A DNA stretch of 19,480 bases from Elstera sp044372965. GTDB lineage: Bacteria > Pseudomonadota > Alphaproteobacteria > Elsterales > Elsteraceae. The notes under the pieces were generated by a model. That model had not been told where the DNA came from. It was given only the letters and a program-made list of their open reading frames with translations, and did not search any database. Position 1 is the first letter of the stretch. Each line of letters opens with the position of its first letter. Location: contig NZ_JBILQX010000054.1 in the NCBI RefSeq assembly GCF_044372965.1, forward strand, positions 1 through 19,480, written 5' to 3'. Positions 8,392-14,887 of the stretch are shown one piece after another. Position numbers and translations under genes: made by a program.

Positions 8392-8420
8392 ACTATAACG
8401 GGAACAAGCACATGTTTCAA
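8392..8420 (-). promoter_or_regulatory. recA promoter (-35/-10)
   Basis: On the minus strand TTGAAA (8415-8420) and TATAGT (8392-8397) are separated by exactly 17 bases. Both hexamers are close to the sigma-70 consensus, and the LexA box abuts the -35. The predicted transcript would start near 8385 and carry a leader of about 85 bases before the recA start. Confidence 0.8.
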
Positions 8421-8435
8421 GAACGTTCTTGGAAC
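8421..8435 (-). promoter_or_regulatory. LexA (SOS) operator of recA
   Basis: Read on the minus strand the site is GTTCCAAGAACGTTC, an exact GTTC-N7-GTTC direct repeat, which is the alphaproteobacterial SOS box. It is contained in a larger symmetric stretch: CAAGAACGTTCTTG is a perfect 14-base palindrome at 8418-8431 that also touches the -35. Bound LexA would cover the -35 region of recA. The site begins only six bases beyond the stop of the upstream kinase gene. Confidence 0.88.
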
Positions 8436-8440
8436 ATATC

Positions 8441-10015
8441 CTAAAAATGAGCCGTCATTCGATCAGCGACCTTTGCCGCTAACTGCTTGAGACTGAAGGG
8501 CTTTTGCAAGAAGGTGATCTCGCCTAGCGCATTAAGCTGATCGCGCAAATCGCCATCGGCATGGCCGGAAACGCAAATGACGGGAAGATTGGGAAATGTC
8601 AGCCAAATTTCCCGCACCATCGTTGGGCCATCCATACCGGGCATCACCACGTCGGTAATCAACAGATCGGGCCGTGGCAAGCCGCCGCGAATAAGATCGA
8701 GTGCCGCTTCGGCCGAACGCGCCTCGGTAACATGATAACCTTTGCTGCGCAGCGTGCGGGCGGCAAAGGCGCGAACCGGGTCTTCGTCCTCCACAATCAG
8801 AATCGCCCCGCGCCCGCCCGATCCGACCTCGGGCGATGGAACATCGGGGGGCGCGGCATCGCGCCGATCACTCGGCGATTCAGACTCTTCTACTGCGGCC
8901 ATCTGCGGCAGATAGATCGTAAAAGTGGTCCCGATACCAATCGTGCTATCGACTTTCACGAAGCCGCCGGTCTGGCGAACGATCCCATAGACCGTGGAAA
9001 GACCGAGCCCCGTGCCGGAACCCACCGGTTTGGTCGTGAAAAACGGCTCAAAAATGCGGGCCTGAACGTCCGGCGACATGCCCGAGCCGGTATCGGTGAC
9101 AGAGATCGCCACGTAATTGCCAGGAGCCATCGTTTCATGGCCCATCCGACGGGCGAATTTGACCGTTTCGACCTGGGTCGCCACCGTCAGCCGCCCGCCG
9201 TTGGGCATCGCGTCGCGGGCGTTGACCGCGAGATTAATAATAACCTGTTCCAATTGCCCTGGATCAACCCGGACCAGGCCAAGGTCGCGGCCATGATGCA
9301 ACTCCAACTCGATTCCCTGCCCGATCAAACGCCGCAATAAATGCGAGAGTTCGGCCAAAACATCCGAAATATCGAGCTGGGAAACCTCAAGCTTTTGCTG
9401 ACGCGAGAATGCAAGGAGTTGCCGGACCAGCGCCGCCGCCCGATTGCCGTTCTGCTTAATCTGCATAATATCGGCAAAAGACGCATCCCCCGCCCGATGC
9501 CGTTGCAGCAGCAAGTCGCAATAGCCGATCATTGCCGTCAGCAGATTATTGAAATCATGGGCGATACCCCCGGCAAGTTGCCCCACGGCCTGCATTTTTT
9601 GCGACTGGACGATGCGGTTTTCCAACTCTTTTTGATCGGAAATATCGACCGCTTGCAAAAGCCAGCCGCTCGGCCCGCCGTCCGCCGACCAGCGTTCGAA
9701 ATAAAGACGGGCGGCACAACGGGTCTCGCGGCCCGGCTCGGCAATCAGATCCACCTCAACGGGGGGTGGGACGGTCTGCACGCCCGCCAAAGCTTGCGCG
9801 ACGGCCTCCTGCCCCTCGGAGATAAAGGAAAACAACGGCCGATCCACCGGATCGTTCACCCCCAAGAGTCGCCGAAAGGCCGGGTTCGCGCTACGAATAA
9901 TCCCATCCACCACAAAAACCGTCGGCAGCGGCAGCGGCGGCAGCACAACAACCGGTTGCTGGGGAAGTGCCGCGCGCCCTTTCCACCAAGCTCGAACCAT
10001 TTTGGCTAATCCCAT
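8441..10015 (-). CDS. cckA: CckA-like hybrid histidine kinase without membrane anchor
   Basis: This is a hybrid sensor kinase that would autophosphorylate and pass phosphate through its own receiver domain; in Caulobacter CckA feeds the ChpT-CtrA cell-cycle relay. Domain order over 524 residues: a PAS-like region (about 32-125), HisKA with GGIAHDFNNLLTAM and the phospho-acceptor His153, an HATPase domain with N box NLAVNARDAM (261-270), DTGSGM (308-313) and GTGLGLS (334-340), a Ser/Pro/Asp-rich linker (about 375-402), and a receiver with acidic pocket VEDED (about 408-412), Asp455 in TDVVMP and the KP motif near the end. The dimerisation helix is strongly CckA-like. Caulobacter CckA is longer (about 690 residues) and has two membrane helices; here no membrane helix is seen and only one PAS-like domain. 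It starts two bases after the flhB stop, so it is the last gene of the flagellar operon. Confidence 0.85.
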   Translation of the reverse strand: MGLAKMVRAWWKGRAALPQQPVVVLPPLPLPTVFVVDGIIRSANPAFRRLLGVNDPVDRPLFSFISEGQEAVAQALAGVQTVPPPVEVDLIAEPGRETRCAARLYFERWSADGGPSGWLLQAVDISDQKELENRIVQSQKMQAVGQLAGGIAHDFNNLLTAMIGYCDLLLQRHRAGDASFADIMQIKQNGNRAAALVRQLLAFSRQQKLEVSQLDISDVLAELSHLLRRLIGQGIELELHHGRDLGLVRVDPGQLEQVIINLAVNARDAMPNGGRLTVATQVETVKFARRMGHETMAPGNYVAISVTDTGSGMSPDVQARIFEPFFTTKPVGSGTGLGLSTVYGIVRQTGGFVKVDSTIGIGTTFTIYLPQMAAVEESESPSDRRDAAPPDVPSPEVGSGGRGAILIVEDEDPVRAFAARTLRSKGYHVTEARSAEAALDLIRGGLPRPDLLITDVVMPGMDGPTMVREIWLTFPNLPVICVSGHADGDLRDQLNALGEITFLQKPFSLKQLAAKVADRMTAHF

Positions 10016-10017
10016 CC

Positions 10018-11220
10018 CTAGCGGCTAGGCGGAGGGGGCGGCGCGCCCGGCCCCCGCCCTGTCGGGTTTAATGCGGCTGGGTTTGATGCTCTCGGGTCAA
10101 CCGTTCCCCCGATTCCCGTTGCCGCCATAATACCTGCCGCAAGGGGACGCGACGGCCCGCCACTGCGCTGATTGCGGCGCATAACGAAGGAAATAAGCTC
10201 GGCCACGGCCTTATAGGTATCGGGCGGAATTTCCTTGTCGAGATCGACGAGGGCATAGAGGGTGCGCGCCAACGGCGGATTTTCAACGATCGGCACGCTA
10301 TTTTCATTGGCAACTTCACGGATTCGCAAAGCGACCGCATCAACCCCTTTTGCAACCACTTTCGGCGCGGGCATCCCATCGTCATATTTCAAAGCGACGG
10401 CATAATGGGTCGGGTTGGTCACGACCACGGTTGCTTCTGGAACCTGAGCCATCATGCGTTGCTTGGCTTTTTCCATTCGAATCTGCCGAAGGCGCGCTTT
10501 AACGTGCGGATCGCCTTCCTGGTTCTTAAACTCTTCCTTCAGGTCGTGTTTGGACATACGCATTTGCTTCATGAAGGCAAAACGCTGATAGAGGTAATCC
10601 GCGCCCGCGATCACCCCAACAATAGCAACTACAAGAAAAATAACGCTCAAAGCTAATTTATTTAACTCCGATAACATATCGCCAACATCAGTTAAAACGA
10701 ACCGATCGATACTATGCATTTCAGGCCAAAGCAGAAAAACAGAAGCTGCACCTACCACTATAATTTTTGCAATACCCTTCAAAAACTCCACAAGATTGCG
10801 CATTGAAAATAGGCGACCGAACCCTTTTATAGGATCAATTTTATCTAATTTCGGTTCGATAGATTTGGTTGCAAACAGCAAACCAAATTGCAGATAAAAG
10901 GCAGAAAAAGCGACAACGGCCAAAAGCCCCATTGGAACAAGCAAAGCAACGGCTAACGAAAGCACAAGCTCGCCGATAATCATTGTAAAATTTACATCAT
11001 CGACCCGAATATCCCACGACCGCTCCAAAAATGCCCTTGCTATCAAAGTTACTTTATTACTCATCATCGCACCAAAAGACGTCAATACCAGTGCCGAAGC
11101 TCCCAGCATCGCAAAATTAACAACGTCTTTTGACTGAATAACGTTCCCTTGATCGCGCGCATCTTGCAGTTTCTTAGCAGAAGGCTCTTCTGTTTTAGAG
11201 GCATCATCTTCTTCGCTCAT
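10018..11220 (-). CDS. flhB: flagellar export switch protein FlhB
   Basis: FlhB is the substrate-specificity switch of the flagellar type III export gate in the inner membrane. The 400-residue protein starts with the family's charged cytoplasmic segment (KTEEPSAKKLQDARDQG, residues 10-26). It has four predicted membrane segments (about 34-55, 82-110, 148-165, 188-208), then the cytoplasmic domain with autocleavage motif NPTH at residues 269-272. A proline-rich tail of about 40 residues (ending GAPPPPPSR) makes it longer than most FlhB proteins. The start overlaps the fliR stop by four bases (TCAT at 11217-11220). The first half of the gene is AT-rich: block 10621-10680 has 17 G/C of 60, against 36 of 60 in 10081-10140 at its 3' end. 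Confidence 0.97.
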   Translation of the reverse strand: MSEEDDASKTEEPSAKKLQDARDQGNVIQSKDVVNFAMLGASALVLTSFGAMMSNKVTLIARAFLERSWDIRVDDVNFTMIIGELVLSLAVALLVPMGLLAVVAFSAFYLQFGLLFATKSIEPKLDKIDPIKGFGRLFSMRNLVEFLKGIAKIIVVGAASVFLLWPEMHSIDRFVLTDVGDMLSELNKLALSVIFLVVAIVGVIAGADYLYQRFAFMKQMRMSKHDLKEEFKNQEGDPHVKARLRQIRMEKAKQRMMAQVPEATVVVTNPTHYAVALKYDDGMPAPKVVAKGVDAVALRIREVANENSVPIVENPPLARTLYALVDLDKEIPPDTYKAVAELISFVMRRNQRSGGPSRPLAAGIMAATGIGGTVDPRASNPAALNPTGRGPGAPPPPPSR

Positions 11221-11993
11221 GGGACCCCCGGCGACATCATACCCTGAATGGCCGTTCCGATTGTATCAACGAAGAGATACATAATCGAAACCAGGGTGAT
11301 CATAAGAAGGATAAAACCGACAATAATTTGCACAGGTTGCGCCAGAAAAAATACCTGCAACTGGGGCATCAGACGGGCAAGCAAACCCAAAGCAACGTTA
11401 ATCATCATCATGACAATAAAAAACGGCCCCGTCATCTGGATACCAATTCGAAACGCTTGGCTGACTACCCGCACAATCGATTCCGAAGCATCCCCCATCG
11501 CAATCCCCTGCCCCGGTAAAAATAGGCCGTAACTATCCACCATACCGCGCAGGAGCATATGATGCATATCGGTCTGCATCATGATAACGAGGGCGATTAA
11601 CCCCAGAAAGGTGGAAATCGCCGAGGTTTGTTCTGAAATCATAGGATTAAAAATAGTGGCGCTCGAAAGGCCGATTTGAAAAACGATGGCTGAACCCGCG
11701 ACTTCCAGAGAGATAAATAAGATTCGCACCAGAAGCGCCAGGAAAATACCGATCAAAATCTCACCCACAAGCAAGATGATCAGCCCCCCAACACTGGGCG
11801 GCAAGGTGGGTAATGAGGGGGTGAGAAATGGGGTGATTGTCATCGTCACCGCCAAGGCGAACAATATGCGAGCGCGGGCGGGAACACTCTGCTCACCGAA
11901 CAGCGGCAACACCATAAGCGCCGAGCCGATGCGCGCGAACACCAGCACCAGCGCAAAAAGCTCGCTTAACAGAAGGTTTTCAAACAGCCGCAT
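11217..11993 (-). CDS. fliR: flagellar export gate protein FliR
   Basis: FliR is an integral membrane subunit of the FliP-FliQ-FliR export gate. The 258-residue length is typical, and the protein is almost wholly hydrophobic with about six membrane-inserting segments. Family features include ARIGSALMVLPLFGEQSVPAR near residues 20-40, GSAIVFQIGLSSATIFNP near 100-117, and a C-terminal IVGFILLMITL-type segment. It lies eight bases after fliQ and overlaps flhB by four bases, so the three genes are translationally linked in the order Q-R-B. Confidence 0.96.
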   Translation of the reverse strand: MRLFENLLLSELFALVLVFARIGSALMVLPLFGEQSVPARARILFALAVTMTITPFLTPSLPTLPPSVGGLIILLVGEILIGIFLALLVRILFISLEVAGSAIVFQIGLSSATIFNPMISEQTSAISTFLGLIALVIMMQTDMHHMLLRGMVDSYGLFLPGQGIAMGDASESIVRVVSQAFRIGIQMTGPFFIVMMMINVALGLLARLMPQLQVFFLAQPVQIIVGFILLMITLVSIMYLFVDTIGTAIQGMMSPGVP

Positions 11994-12001
11994 CGCCGCG
12001 C

Positions 12002-12268
12002 TCAGCCGAGCGAGATGATGCGGTCAACCAAACGTTCCATGAAGCCCTGCATCGTTGCCAGCATGAACGGAAACAGCAGCAGCAGCGCAATGAAGACCAC
12101 GATGATCTTCGGAACGAAGGTCAGCGTCATTTCTTGAATCTGGGTAAGCGCCTGGAACAGCGAAATGATGAGGCCGACCACGAGCGCAATTACCATGATC
12201 GGTCCCGACACCTGAAGCAGAACCAGCACGGCTTCCCGGGCGACTTCGAGAGTATTGGCCTCATTCAT
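12002..12268 (-). CDS. fliQ: flagellar export gate protein FliQ
   Basis: FliQ is the small two-helix subunit of the flagellar export gate. The protein has 88 residues, the family's normal size, with two hydrophobic segments (about residues 16-38 and 52-74) joined by a short loop containing QALTQIQEMTLTFVPKI, the best-conserved part of FliQ. It is separated from fliE by 100 non-coding bases containing a small hairpin, and from fliR by eight bases. Confidence 0.96.
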   Translation of the reverse strand: MNEANTLEVAREAVLVLLQVSGPIMVIALVVGLIISLFQALTQIQEMTLTFVPKIIVVFIALLLLFPFMLATMQGFMERLVDRIISLG

Positions 12269-12351
12269 CGTGCGGCGACCTTACAGCAAATACCAAGCAG
12301 GTGATAACACCAGCGATGATGCATTTGCCAGACATAACAAACCAAAACCGC

Positions 12352-12370
12352 AAAAACGCTACGAAGCGTT
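12352..12370 (-). terminator. weak terminator-like hairpin after fliE
   Basis: On the minus strand AACGCT and AGCGTT form a six-base stem around a TCGT loop (12365-12370 with 12355-12360), and a run of five T follows or overlaps the stem end (12352-12356). The stem starts inside the fliE stop codon. It is short, so partial termination (attenuation) between fliE and fliQ is more likely than a full stop. Confidence 0.45.
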
Positions 12371-12680
12371 AGATAGGCATACGCATGATTTCGTTGTACG
12401 CCTGAACCACGCGGTCACGGATCGCGACAACCGTTTGTAGCGTCACTTCGGCGTTCGAAATCGCCGTGACGACTTCGGTAATATCCGTTGCTTGCCCGGT
12501 CGCGGCTTTCGCGGTTTGGCCTTCGGCCTTGTACATGGTATCGAGCGCTGACCGACCGGCCTTCTCGACGAGTTCCGAAAAATTCGGCCCCATCGGGCGA
12601 GCGGCGCTTTCAAGGCTCGGCAGAGCGCGGACGGTGCTGCCGTAGGCAGCGGCGGCGGAAGCTGGATTGGTCGTGGTCAT
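12369..12680 (-). CDS. fliE: flagellar hook-basal body protein FliE
   Basis: FliE joins the MS ring and export gate to the proximal rod. The 103-residue protein has the usual layout: a variable Ala/Ser-rich N-terminus, a middle NFSELVEKAGRSALDTM, and a conserved C-terminal helix with VTAISNAEVTLQTVVAIRDRVVQAYNEIMRMPI (residues about 71-103), whose ending is diagnostic. The start lies 27 bases after the flgC stop. It is the third gene of the flgB-led operon. Confidence 0.96.
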   Translation of the reverse strand: MTTTNPASAAAAYGSTVRALPSLESAARPMGPNFSELVEKAGRSALDTMYKAEGQTAKAATGQATDITEVVTAISNAEVTLQTVVAIRDRVVQAYNEIMRMPI

Positions 12681-12707
12681 GGCTTATCCCTTTTCAAGGC
12701 GATTGAA

Positions 12708-13121
12708 TTAAGCGGTGCGCAGCAGACCAATGGTCCGCGACAGCATAGCCTTGGAGGTTTCGATTACCGACAGATTGGCTTCGTAAGACCGCTGGGCTTC
12801 GCGCATGTCGGACATTTCGACCAGTGAATTCACGTTCGGGCGCAGCACGTAACCTTCGGCATTCGCCGCCGGATGGCTGGGATCATACTTCAGCTCGAAA
12901 TCTTTACTGTCCGGCATGATCTTATTGACGCGCACCATATCGGCATTGATCGACCGATCGAGCACGTTCTTAAACGTCATGATCTTGCGGCGATAGGGCT
13001 CGCCACCGGGCGTTTGCGCCGTCGAATCGGCATTGGCGAGGTTTTCCGAAATCACCCGAAGCCGCTGACCTTGAGCCCGCATCCCAGCGGCGGAAATCTG
13101 CATTGCATCTTTAAGATTCAT
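12708..13121 (-). CDS. flgC: flagellar proximal rod protein FlgC
   Basis: FlgC is a proximal rod subunit exported through the flagellar type III system. The 137-residue protein carries the N-terminal axial-protein motif ISAAGMRAQGQRLRVISENLANADST (residues 10-35) and the C-terminal heptad region MSDMREAQRSYEANLSVIETSKAM. Both pack as the rod's coiled coil. It has no cleavable signal peptide, as expected for type III export. An AGAGAAGAGGG tract precedes the start at 13121. The gene follows flgB after 49 bases. Confidence 0.97.
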   Translation of the reverse strand: MNLKDAMQISAAGMRAQGQRLRVISENLANADSTAQTPGGEPYRRKIMTFKNVLDRSINADMVRVNKIMPDSKDFELKYDPSHPAANAEGYVLRPNVNSLVEMSDMREAQRSYEANLSVIETSKAMLSRTIGLLRTA

Positions 13122-13170
13122 GGACTTAGACCCTCTTCTCTCGCCTAACGACTAAACCTGCTAAGCGCGA

Positions 13171-13572
13171 TTACTGGCCGCGCAGAACCATTTTAGACAT
13201 GGCTGTATACTTATTATAAAGTTCAGCATTCAGCGTGTAGTCGCTCTGATTCTGCGTCATCTTCATCATCTGCTCTTCGAGCACCACACCATTCTTGGAC
13301 AGCGAGGTTTCATAAGGCTTCTTATCCTTATCAACCGCAAAAGTGGTCTGCGGGCTGATGGGACGAAGATGATTGGGTTGGGTTAGGGCGAGCGGCTGGC
13401 GCGAATTCGCCTCCTGCATCGCCTTCTGAAAATTCTGTTGGCGCAGATCGCTGGGGCGATAGTTGGGCGTATCGGCATTAGCGACGTTCTGGGCCAGCAC
13501 CTTATGCCGGTCGCCCAGATAATCCATACGCTTAGCCATCAACTGCATCAGATTGGTTTTGCCGTCGCTCAT
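13171..13572 (-). CDS. flgB: flagellar proximal rod protein FlgB
   Basis: FlgB is a proximal rod subunit exported by the flagellar type III apparatus. The 133-residue protein has the axial-protein signature HKVLAQNVANADTPNYRPSDL (about residues 23-43) and a C-terminal helix region with MMKMTQNQSDYTLNAELYNKYTAM. Both the length and motifs are typical. It is the first gene of the operon flgB-flgC-fliE-fliQ-fliR-flhB-cckA, and a strong sigma-54-type promoter lies about 58 bases upstream of its start. Confidence 0.97.
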   Translation of the reverse strand: MSDGKTNLMQLMAKRMDYLGDRHKVLAQNVANADTPNYRPSDLRQQNFQKAMQEANSRQPLALTQPNHLRPISPQTTFAVDKDKKPYETSLSKNGVVLEEQMMKMTQNQSDYTLNAELYNKYTAMSKMVLRGQ

Positions 13573-13629
13573 CGTCTACCATCCCATCAGAAGCCTTGGA
13601 AACTTTGCCTCAGGCCAGGACCCTAAGCA

Positions 13630-13645
13630 AGCAAACCCCACGCCA
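13630..13645 (-). promoter_or_regulatory. sigma-54 (RpoN) promoter of the flgB operon
   Basis: On the minus strand the site reads TGGCGTGGGGTTTGCT. It has GG and GC elements exactly ten bases apart and the full TTGCT -12 box, matching TGGCACG-N4-TTGCW at all but two positions. Transcription would start near 13620, leaving a leader of about 48 bases before flgB. Sigma-54 control of basal-body operons is established in Caulobacter-type flagellar hierarchies. The enhancer-binding activator site is not identified. Confidence 0.75.
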
Positions 13646-13710
13646 GCTTTCAGATTTAGGTTTATGCTTGGTCAAAGCGTTTGTCTACAGTATTTTAGCT
13701 TTGAAAGCTG
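13644..13710. repeat. 9-bp inverted repeat spanning the flgB/flhX divergent promoter region
   Basis: CAGCTTTCA at 13644-13652 is matched by its exact reverse complement TGAAAGCTG at 13702-13710, about 58 bases centre to centre. The left copy touches the -24 element of the flgB promoter. The right copy lies just past the candidate -10 of the flhX promoter and overlaps a small palindrome, AGCTTTGAAAGCT (13697-13709). The arrangement is suggestive of paired operator sites. Confidence 0.45.
13668..13696 (+). promoter_or_regulatory. candidate sigma-70-type promoter for the flhX-fliO-fliP operon
   Basis: TTGGTC (13668-13673) and TATTTT (13691-13696) are spaced by 17 bases and point towards the flhX start about 40 bases on. 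Both hexamers are imperfect. It is the best candidate in the short divergent interval. Confidence 0.4.
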
Positions 13711-13736
13711 ACTTACCGCATGAAGGATGTTTCGCG

Positions 13737-14096
13737 ATGAGCGCCCCTAAAGAACCGCCGTCGGAATCTTTTGCCGAGGGTAAAAAGCGCCGCCAGATTG
13801 CCGTTGCCCTCAATTACACGAAGGGTGACTTGCCGAAGGTCGTGGCCTCGGGCCGGGGCGCGATTGCGGAAAAAATTCTCGAAATCGCCTTCGCCAACGG
13901 CGTTAAAGTGCGTGAGGATCGCGATCTCGCCGAACTGCTCTCGGCGGTGGAATTAAATTGTCCAATCCCCGTCAATTGTTTCGAGGCAGTTGCGGAGATT
14001 CTAAGATACCTTTATCAAGCCAATGCGCGACTGGGTGGAATGCCTATCGCGGAGTTGGACGAGGCCTCACCCCCCTCGCCGCCTCATCGTTATTAA
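13737..14096 (+). CDS. stand-alone FlhB C-terminal domain protein (FlhX type)
   Basis: The 119-residue protein matches only the cytoplasmic C-terminal domain of FlhB/EscU/YscU export switches. Residues 21-95 (IAVALNY, LPKVVASGRGAIAEKILEIA, FEAVAEILRYLYQAN) align by eye with the region of this window's own FlhB just after NPTH. The cleavage motif itself is missing: the position is occupied by KKRRQ. Such FlhX/YlqH-type proteins are thought to mimic the cleaved FlhB C-terminal fragment and may modulate export specificity; its role here is inference. There are no membrane segments. The start ATG 13737 is preceded by GAAGGA at a suitable distance; a longer in-frame reading begins upstream but would cross the promoter region. 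It is divergent from flgB and leads the operon to fliP. Confidence 0.85.
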   Translation: MSAPKEPPSESFAEGKKRRQIAVALNYTKGDLPKVVASGRGAIAEKILEIAFANGVKVREDRDLAELLSAVELNCPIPVNCFEAVAEILRYLYQANARLGGMPIAELDEASPPSPPHRY

Positions 14097-14131
14097 GCCG
14101 CTGCGCCGGGTAATTGGATCAGAGAGAGACC

Positions 14132-14515
14132 GTGACCGAACCTCCCGCCCGTTCCCCCGCCCCGAAGGCGCCCCCGCCCCGCGGCCCCGATCCCAAAGCC
14201 CTCATCGACGGCTTTAACCGCGTGATCCTCGCGCTGGAGGCGGCGCTTGCGACGCTTCAAGAGGAAGGGTCGGTTGACCTTGCAGGCCTTGATGACGAAA
14301 TCGAGCGCCTGTGTACCGCGACGCTCAAAATCACCGGCCCTTCCGCCGATCCGGTTTTGAAGCGGATGGGGGCCATGACCGATCTGCTGGAAAAACTCAG
14401 CACCCAACTCAGCGAGCGTATGGCCGAAGGGGCTGCCCACGAGCAAGTTGAGGCTAAAGCCAAGCACCGCTCGGCCATCTCGGCCTACCGTAAACCCGAA
14501 CAGGGCGAGGGATAA
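14132..14515 (+). CDS. small helical protein in flagellar operon, FlgN/FliT-like by appearance
   Basis: I cannot place this 127-residue protein in a family with certainty. It has a proline-rich N-terminus (residues about 4-26). This is followed by two or three amphipathic helices (about 28-65 and 75-112) with alternating Leu/Ala and acidic residues, resembling the small antiparallel-helix chaperones of flagellar export (FlgN, FliT). There is no membrane segment or signal peptide. The start chosen is GTG 14132, preceded by AGAGAGA; a TTG at 14114 is in frame and would add six residues. It sits between the FlhX-type gene (35-base gap) and fliO (two bases), so it is firmly in the flagellar export operon. 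The chaperone role is inference from place, size and helix content. Confidence 0.72.
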   Translation: MTEPPARSPAPKAPPPRGPDPKALIDGFNRVILALEAALATLQEEGSVDLAGLDDEIERLCTATLKITGPSADPVLKRMGAMTDLLEKLSTQLSERMAEGAAHEQVEAKAKHRSAISAYRKPEQGEG

Positions 14516-14517
14516 GT

Positions 14518-14886
14518 ATGGGTGCCGATGTCTTGAATGACGGCTACATTCGCTTTGTGGTTGGTTTGCTGGCGGTTCTGGCGATGATCGTGGTCGCGGT
14601 TTGGATCGCGAAACGCTTGGGCCTTGGCACCACCACGGGCTTTCGTGGCAAAGGCCGCCGCCTTTCCCTCGTCGAAGTGATGCCGCTCGATCAAAAGCGC
14701 AAACTCGTCCTCGTCCGCCACGATGAAACCGATCACCTAATCTTGCTTGGCGCGGCCCATGAAACGCTGCTGTCCTCCGGCGCGGTCCCCATTGCGGCAG
14801 CCCTAGCCCCGACGCCGATCCCCGAGCGCGACGCGAGCGATAAAGGCCGAAAGAACCCATTTCTTGCCGCCGACCGGGAGGCCTAG
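14518..14886 (+). CDS. fliO: flagellar biosynthesis protein FliO
   Basis: FliO is a bitopic membrane protein that assists assembly of the FliP ring of the export gate. The 122-residue protein has one N-terminal membrane helix (about residues 12-31) and then the conserved cytoplasmic motif LSLVEVMPLDQKRKLVLVRHDE (about 49-70) with HLILLG shortly after, which together are typical of FliO. GAGGGA lies just ahead of the start. The gene follows the upstream small gene after two bases and precedes fliP by one base, consistent with the usual fliO-fliP order. Confidence 0.92.
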   Translation: MGADVLNDGYIRFVVGLLAVLAMIVVAVWIAKRLGLGTTTGFRGKGRRLSLVEVMPLDQKRKLVLVRHDETDHLILLGAAHETLLSSGAVPIAAALAPTPIPERDASDKGRKNPFLAADREA

Positions 14887-14887
14887 C

